Assembly (NCBI RefSeq): GCF_013817345.1
Contig: NZ_JACDCW010000015.1
Span: 1-55,721 of the forward strand
Direction: 5' to 3'
DNA: 55,721 bases
From: Methylibium sp.
GTDB taxonomy: Bacteria; Pseudomonadota; Gammaproteobacteria; Burkholderiales; Burkholderiaceae_C
Shown here piece by piece: positions 51,107 through 55,721 of the stretch. The notes beneath the pieces were generated by a model, which saw nothing but the letters and a program-made list of their open reading frames with translations, had not been told where the DNA came from and did no database searches. How positions within the stretch are numbered: the first letter of the stretch is position 1; every line of letters begins with the position of its first letter. The translations under genes were made by a program, and so were the position numbers.

Positions 51107-53788
51107 TCATTCGCACCGAACTCCGCCCGCTGAAGAGCCGCGGCCTGCCGCGATGAGGTGCAGCAGCCGGTCGGCATCGGCCGGCTTCGCGAGGTGCGCA
51201 TCGAAGCCGGCCTGCAGCGCCTTGCGCATGTCCTCGTCCTGGCCGTAGCCCGTCAGGGCGATCAACAGCATGTCGCCGCCGGCGTCGCTGGCGCGGATCT
51301 GCCGGGCCACGTCGTGCCCATCGAGGCCGGGCAGGCCGATGTCCACCAGCGCCGCGTCCGGGCGCAGCGCGCACGCCGCGGCCACGCCATTGACGCCGTC
51401 GGCGCGCTGCAGCACCTCGTGGCCCGCCAGCTCGAGCGTGGCGGCGAGCATTTCGCGGGCGTCGTCGTTGTCCTCGATGACCAGCACGCGGCGCGGTCCG
51501 GACACGGGTGGCGATGCCGGTTCCGGCGTGCGGTGCAGCGCGCCGATGCGCGGCAGCCGCACCGTGAACGTGCTGCCGCAGTCCGGGCCGGCGCTGGCCG
51601 CCCGGCAACTGCCGCCGTGCAGATCGACCAGCCGGCGCACGAGGGTCAGGCCGATGCCCAGGCCGCCCTGGCGCCGCTCGATGCCGCGCTCGCCCTGCAC
51701 GAACAGGTCGAAGACGCGCTCCAGCATGGCCGGTGCGATGCCGATGCCGGAATCGGCCACCGTCAGCACCGCTTCGGCGTTCTCGGCGGCGAGCGCGATG
51801 CGCACGCTGCCGCCGGCCGGCGTGTAGCGCAGGGCATTGGTTAGCAGGTTGCTCACCACCTGCTCGAGCCGCGTCTCGTCGCCATCGACCCACACCGGCT
51901 CAAGCTCGACGCTCAGCCGGTGCTGCTCGGCCCGGCCGTCGGCGCCGACCACCGCGACGGTGCGCCGCACGAGTTCGGCCAGATCGAGCGGCGAACGTGC
52001 CACGATGATCTTGCCGGTGGCCACGCGGCCGGCGTCGAGCAGGTCGTCGACCAGGCGCGCGAGGTGGTCGACCTGGCGCCTGATCACGCCGCGCGCCCGC
52101 TCGGCGTGTTCGCCGCCGGGTTCCCGCTCCAGCAGGTGCGAGGCGTTGCCTATGGCGCTGAGCGGGTTGCGCAGCTCATGGCCCAGCATGGCGAGGAACT
52201 CGTCCTTGGCGCGATTGGCTTCCTCGGCGTCGGTGCGCGCGTGCTGCTCGCGTTCCAGGAGCTCGCGCCGCGCCGCCTCGGCTTCCTTCTGGGCGGTGAT
52301 GTCGCGCACCTCGACGATGGTGCCGACGGCCACGCCGTTCTCGTCGTCCTGGTGGATGGGGCTGGCCGTGTAGGCCACGGGGTAGAAGCGCCCGCTCTTG
52401 TGGATGAAACAGTCCTCGCCCTGCTGCCGGTCGTTCAGCGGCATGGCGCGATCGATCGGGCACTCTTCGATCGGGTAAGGGCGCCCATCGGCATGGCTGT
52501 GGTGGATGACTTCGTGCAGCGGGCGGCCGGTCAGCTCGACGAGCGTAAAGCCGCTCATCTGCTCGGCGGCCGGGTTCATGAACGTGCAGTGCTGGCGGGT
52601 GTCCATCACGAACAAGGCGACGGTGGCGTTGCCGGTGATGGCGAGGAGTCGCTGGCGCGTTTCTTCCCTGTCGAGGGCGGCTTGCGCTGCGCTCGCGAAG
52701 GCGCGCTCGAGTTCGGCCACTTCGCGCACCGGCGTGCCGGTGTCGATGCCGTGGCCTTCCGGGTGGCCTTCTTCGTGGCCTGACTCACCGAGGTGGCGCG
52801 CCGCGTGGGCCAGCTCGGCGATCGGCTGGGCGAGCCGCCGGCCAAACAGGGTGGCCAGCATCACCGCCAGCAGCAAGGCGGCAACGGCGCCGAGCGCCAC
52901 GAAGCCCATCGCTCGCGTGGCCGCGCGGTCCACCTGCCCCTCGGGGATGCCGATGGCGACCGTCCAGCCGCTCACCGAAGAGCGGTTGAAGGGCGTGTAC
53001 ATGCTGATGCCTTCGCGCGTGCGGCCGAGGAACCAGCCTTCCGAGCCGCGGTCGAGCGCGGCCTGCATCGTCGGTGCGGCCGGCCGTCCCACGCTGGCGG
53101 GTGCGTCGGTCGTGCGTGCGACGATGCGCCGGCTGCCGTCGAACACGGCCCCGATCCAGTCCGCAGGCAGGCGCTGCGCCTGTAGAAGCTGAGTGATCGC
53201 CTCCGGCCGCACGACCGCGCTCAGCACGTATTCGACCCGGCCGTCGCGCAGCACCGGCACGCGCACGGGAAAGTCGATCTGTCGGGTCAGATTGCCGAAC
53301 ACGGTGTCGCCGACCGCTGGACGGCCGGTCGCAAGCACGCGGTCGAAGCTGCTGCGTTCCGCGATCGACGGCAGATCGCTCGGATAAGGACGCAGCACAT
53401 TGATGATCTGCTGGCCGGAAGGGGGCGCGAGGTTCACTGTGAGCCAGTCGGGCCGGCTGGCAGCGACCCGAGCCGCCTGGTCGTGGAAGGCCTGCAGATT
53501 GCCGGCGTCGATGTGCGCCGATTGCGCCAGCCCGGCCAGCACCGAAATCGAGCTGCGGAGTTCGGCGTCGACGGCGGTCACCAGCGCCAGGGTGCGATCA
53601 CGCGCCCCGCGCTCAAAGGTCTGCTTGGCGTGCTGCGCAAACAAGAGCGCGCCGAGGACGGCCAGCGCGATCACCGGCAGCAAGGTGGCCAGGGTGAGCC
53701 GAACGAGGTGCGAGCGAAGCGTGATCGCGCGCGGCACGGCGAGCGGCCGGCTGCCTTCGGCTGCGGCGGATCGCTGCTTCTCCGTCAT
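51107..53788 (-). CDS. Membrane hybrid kinase (Cache, HAMP, PAS, HisKA, HATPase, REC)
   Basis: The 893-residue protein starts at ATG 53788 behind GGAGGGG; a TTG just before it is also in frame. Membrane helices lie near 33-53 and 295-318 and enclose a Cache-like periplasmic domain (about 60-285), followed by HAMP, a PAS domain (about 395-505, with EECPIDRAMPLNDRQQ, a Cys-containing PAS loop), HisKA with GHELRNPLSA (His about 539), a GHKL ATPase (DSGIGIAP, GGLGIGLTL) and a receiver (about 755-875: VIEDNDD, VDIGLPGLDG, AKPAD). It closely resembles the kinase at 46930-49914. Divergent GT4 gene upstream. Confidence 0.93.
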   Translation of the reverse strand: MTEKQRSAAAEGSRPLAVPRAITLRSHLVRLTLATLLPVIALAVLGALLFAQHAKQTFERGARDRTLALVTAVDAELRSSISVLAGLAQSAHIDAGNLQAFHDQAARVAASRPDWLTVNLAPPSGQQIINVLRPYPSDLPSIAERSSFDRVLATGRPAVGDTVFGNLTRQIDFPVRVPVLRDGRVEYVLSAVVRPEAITQLLQAQRLPADWIGAVFDGSRRIVARTTDAPASVGRPAAPTMQAALDRGSEGWFLGRTREGISMYTPFNRSSVSGWTVAIGIPEGQVDRAATRAMGFVALGAVAALLLAVMLATLFGRRLAQPIAELAHAARHLGESGHEEGHPEGHGIDTGTPVREVAELERAFASAAQAALDREETRQRLLAITGNATVALFVMDTRQHCTFMNPAAEQMSGFTLVELTGRPLHEVIHHSHADGRPYPIEECPIDRAMPLNDRQQGEDCFIHKSGRFYPVAYTASPIHQDDENGVAVGTIVEVRDITAQKEAEAARRELLEREQHARTDAEEANRAKDEFLAMLGHELRNPLSAIGNASHLLEREPGGEHAERARGVIRRQVDHLARLVDDLLDAGRVATGKIIVARSPLDLAELVRRTVAVVGADGRAEQHRLSVELEPVWVDGDETRLEQVVSNLLTNALRYTPAGGSVRIALAAENAEAVLTVADSGIGIAPAMLERVFDLFVQGERGIERRQGGLGIGLTLVRRLVDLHGGSCRAASAGPDCGSTFTVRLPRIGALHRTPEPASPPVSGPRRVLVIEDNDDAREMLAATLELAGHEVLQRADGVNGVAAACALRPDAALVDIGLPGLDGHDVARQIRASDAGGDMLLIALTGYGQDEDMRKALQAGFDAHLAKPADADRLLHLIAAGRGSSAGGVRCE

Positions 53789-53952
53789 CAAGGTGTCCCC
53801 TCCGGTGCGGTGGATTCGAACCGCGTCTTGTGTTCGGTGACTCTGCCACAGCTTGCGCTGGCTCTGGCGCCCTCACGGCAGCTTTTGCCGCCCGGCAAAC
53901 GAAGTTGCCGCAAGCCGCCCGGCGCGGCCGGGCGCGGTCGAAGGCGGCGAGC

Positions 53953-53992
53953 CGAGAAGCGCTTCTCGCGCCGGCGGGCGAGAAGCGCTTCG
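53953..53992. promoter_or_regulatory. Two copies of a CGAGAAGC/GCTTCTCG palindrome upstream of the GT4 promoter
   Basis: A perfect 16-base palindrome lies at 53953-53968. A second, near-perfect copy (CGAGAAGCGCTTC) starts at 53979, 26 bases further on, and ends against the sigma54 -24 element. The pair looks like tandem operators for a dimeric regulator. Confidence 0.55.
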
Positions 53993-54006
53993 GCACGCGG
54001 CTTGCC
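53991..54006 (+). promoter_or_regulatory. Sigma54 -24/-12 promoter for the GT4 glycosyltransferase
   Basis: CGGCACGCGGCTTGCC matches the consensus at GGCACG, TTGC and spacing. The transcript would start near 54017, about 24 bases before the ATG at 54041. Confidence 0.7.
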
Positions 54007-54040
54007 GAACGCTGCTCATCAAACTTCGGCGACTCTCACC

Positions 54041-55360
54041 ATGTGCCCAGAGCCCCTGCGCATTGCGCTGATCAGCGAACACGCGTCGCCTCTGGCGACG
54101 GTTGGCAGCGTCGATGCCGGCGGTCAGAACATCTACGTGGCCAACGTCGCCCGCTGCTTGGCCGGCGCCGGGCACCAGGTCGACGTGTTCACGCGGCGCG
54201 ACGACCCGCAACTGCCCAGCACGGTGGACGTGCGTTCGGGCCTGCGCGTGTTGCACATCGACGCGGGGCCGGCCGCTTTCGTGCCCAAGGAAGAGCTGCT
54301 CCCGCACATGCCGTCGTTCACCGGCTCGGCGCGCCGGCTCGTGCAGCACAGCGCGCGCTACGACGTGGTGCATGCCAACTTCTTCATGTCGGGCCTCGTG
54401 GGAATGCGCCTGAAGGAGTTGTTCGGCCTGCCGCTGGTCATGACGTTTCATGCGCTGGGGCTGGTGCGCCGCGAGCATCAGAAGGCGGCCGACGCTTTCC
54501 CGCCGGCGCGCATCGCCATCGAAAAACGCATCGTGCGGCGCGCCGACCGCGTCATCGCCGAATGCCCGCAGGACGAGGCCGATCTGGTGCGGCTGTACGG
54601 CGCGCACCCGCGCGCCATCTCGACCGTGCCTTGCGGGGTCGATCTGACCGAGTTTTCGCCGGGCTCCAAGGCAGCCGCGCGCCGTGCACTGGGACTGAGC
54701 GACGACGAATTCGTGGTGCTGCAGCTTGGCCGGCTGGTGCCGCGCAAAGGCATTGACAACGTGATTCGCTCGATGGCGCTGCTGCCCCCTGAAATGCGGG
54801 TGCGGCTGCTCGTGGTGGGCGGCGAATCGCGCGACCCCGACGACCGCAAGACGCCGGAGATCGCCCGGCTGCGCGGCGTGGCAGACGAGTGCGGCGTGAC
54901 GGACCGCGTCACGTTCACCGGCCAGCGGCGGCGCGACGAACTGGCCAACTATTACGCTGCCGCCGACGTGTTCGTGACCACGCCGTGGTACGAGCCCTTC
55001 GGCATCACCCCGCTCGAAGCCATGGCCTGCGGCACGCCGGTGGTGGGCAGTGCGGTCGGCGGCATACAGCATTCCGTGGCCGACGGCGTGACCGGCTACC
55101 TGGTGCCGCCCAAGGACCCTCAGGCCCTGGCCGAGCGGCTGGTGCATCTGCATGCCAACCCGGCGCTGGCGCAGGCGCTGGGTCGTGCCGGCATCCGCCG
55201 CGTGCGCTCCCTGTTTACCTGGGAGCGGGTGGCCCGCGAACTGGCGGAGGTGTATGCGGCCGTGGCGCCGAAGAACGTGGAACCCGCCCGCGCTGCGCGG
55301 GTGTTGAGCCTGGTGCGTCGTTCGGCGCTGCCGGCGGGACAGGCGCAGGTGCATGCCTGA
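54041..55360 (+). CDS. Glycosyltransferase family 4, sucrose-phosphate-synthase-like branch
   Basis: The 439-residue protein starts at ATG 54041; the longer frame upstream runs through the promoter and has no domain. It shows the donor/acceptor loop ISEHASP--VGSVDAGGQNIYV of the sucrose-synthase/MshA-like GT4 group, VVHANFFMSGLV, VPCGVDLTEF, LGRLVPRKGIDNVI at the second Rossmann half, and the E-x7-E motif in YEPFGITPLEAMACGTPVV. Such enzymes act on nucleotide sugars in the cytoplasm, making sugar phosphates, glycosides or lipopolysaccharide parts. The sigma54-like promoter suggests induction with the stress genes. Further genes may follow beyond the window. Confidence 0.92.
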   Translation: MCPEPLRIALISEHASPLATVGSVDAGGQNIYVANVARCLAGAGHQVDVFTRRDDPQLPSTVDVRSGLRVLHIDAGPAAFVPKEELLPHMPSFTGSARRLVQHSARYDVVHANFFMSGLVGMRLKELFGLPLVMTFHALGLVRREHQKAADAFPPARIAIEKRIVRRADRVIAECPQDEADLVRLYGAHPRAISTVPCGVDLTEFSPGSKAAARRALGLSDDEFVVLQLGRLVPRKGIDNVIRSMALLPPEMRVRLLVVGGESRDPDDRKTPEIARLRGVADECGVTDRVTFTGQRRRDELANYYAAADVFVTTPWYEPFGITPLEAMACGTPVVGSAVGGIQHSVADGVTGYLVPPKDPQALAERLVHLHANPALAQALGRAGIRRVRSLFTWERVARELAEVYAAVAPKNVEPARAARVLSLVRRSALPAGQAQVHA

Positions 55361-55721
55361 GATGAAACGACTGTCTGTTCTCGGCTCGTTGGGGGCCGTC
55401 AGTCCGCAATGTCATGCGGTTGTTTGGCGTGATGAGCAAAGCCGCGGGCGGGCGGCGGGCTTCGCTTCAGTGCGGCGGTCGGCCCTGCGGGCCGACTGCG
55501 CTGTGCTGCTCGGGCTCGTGGCTGCGTCGCAGAACTCGCTGCGTTCGCTTTGCTCACTGCGCTCAAACAACTGCGACGAGTCAGATCACGAAGCGCGCTG
55601 CGCGCGCAGCCACGAGCCCTGCGCTGCTCGCCGCCGCACAGGCGCTGCGCCCGCCGCCCGCCCGCGGCTTTGCTCAGGCAGCGCTCGCTCTCTATGGAGA
55701 GGAGACGGAGCAAGGCAGGCT
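55361..55721. other. Non-coding end region; nested palindromes, no gene seen
   Basis: No credible gene is visible in these 361 bases; the frames are repetitive Arg/Ala-rich translations of the palindromic DNA. A 28-base inverted repeat spans most of the region, with smaller hairpins inside. Confidence 0.7.
55433..55676. repeat. 244-bp nested palindromic element
   Basis: The outer arms, 55433-55460 and 55649-55676, are perfect 28-base inverted repeats (TGAGCAAAGCCGCGGG... paired with its complement). Inside are a 15-base pair of arms (55512-55526 with 55605-55619, GGGCTCGTGGCTGCG) and an 8-bp hairpin (55478-55496, GTCGGCCC/GGGCCGAC). The transcript would fold into a branched, cloverleaf-like structure. 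I recall similar sequences in other Burkholderiales, not verified. Confidence 0.75.

Noticed and set aside
55399-55713. A 104-codon minus-strand frame at the right end
   Set aside because: It lies within the nested palindromes; the translation is Arg/Ala-rich and repetitive with no start signal.

Overview
The window is very GC-rich and densely coded. It carries PEP-CTERM sorted proteins, a DUF4331 protein, many hybrid histidine kinases and a class II fumarase. This points to a betaproteobacterium of the order Burkholderiales, probably the Rubrivivax/Leptothrix/Rhizobacter branch. That placement is inferred from gene content, not from a phylogenetic marker. I see no rRNA, tRNA, CRISPR array or insertion sequence.

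Layout. (1) 1-8475, minus strand: a redox operon of a small unknown protein, a Tat-exported CotA-type multicopper oxidase, a SCO1-like copper chaperone, and a giant animal-type heme peroxidase fused to RTX repeats that runs off the left edge. (2) 8915-9529: a CHRD/PEP-CTERM protein. (3) 10044-23508, minus strand: two overlapping hybrid kinases, one with about a dozen HAMP modules (2110 aa), then a TonB receptor / YfiR / hybrid kinase operon. (4) 23664-31919, plus strand: an ABC exporter fused to a degenerate GHKL ATPase and a receiver, a GlcG/HbpS-like protein, an SDR, and a double-kinase protein of 1238 aa. (5) 32007-39343: a glycosyltransferase, fumC, a diguanylate cyclase, and a DUF4331 / lipoprotein / FxDxF PEP-CTERM group. 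(6) 39835-51093: an NtrC-type sigma54 response regulator and a stress-type module (GlsB/YeaQ, DUF883, YqjE-like, lipocalin fusion, DUF421, CAP protein, two disordered proteins, PRC-barrel, small lipoprotein) with a long cache-PAS hybrid kinase inside it. (7) 51107-55360: a second such kinase and a GT4 glycosyltransferase. (8) The last 360 bases are a nested-palindrome element with no gene.

The most interesting signal is regulatory. A GG-N10-GC element of the sigma54 -24/-12 type (best form GGCAC-N5-TTGC) recurs upstream of about ten transcription units: ABC fusion, SDR, diguanylate cyclase, glsB operon, Gln-rich protein, acidic protein, PRC-barrel, GT4, and more weakly CHRD, DUF4331 and two kinases. 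The only transcription factor I recognise in the window is a sigma54-activating response regulator, placed next to one of the best of these promoters. I infer that many sensor kinases feed a sigma54-driven stress or envelope regulon. Second in interest is the ABC exporter-GHKL-receiver fusion, and third the peroxidase/multicopper oxidase/SCO operon, which could be an extracellular metal- or phenol-oxidising system.
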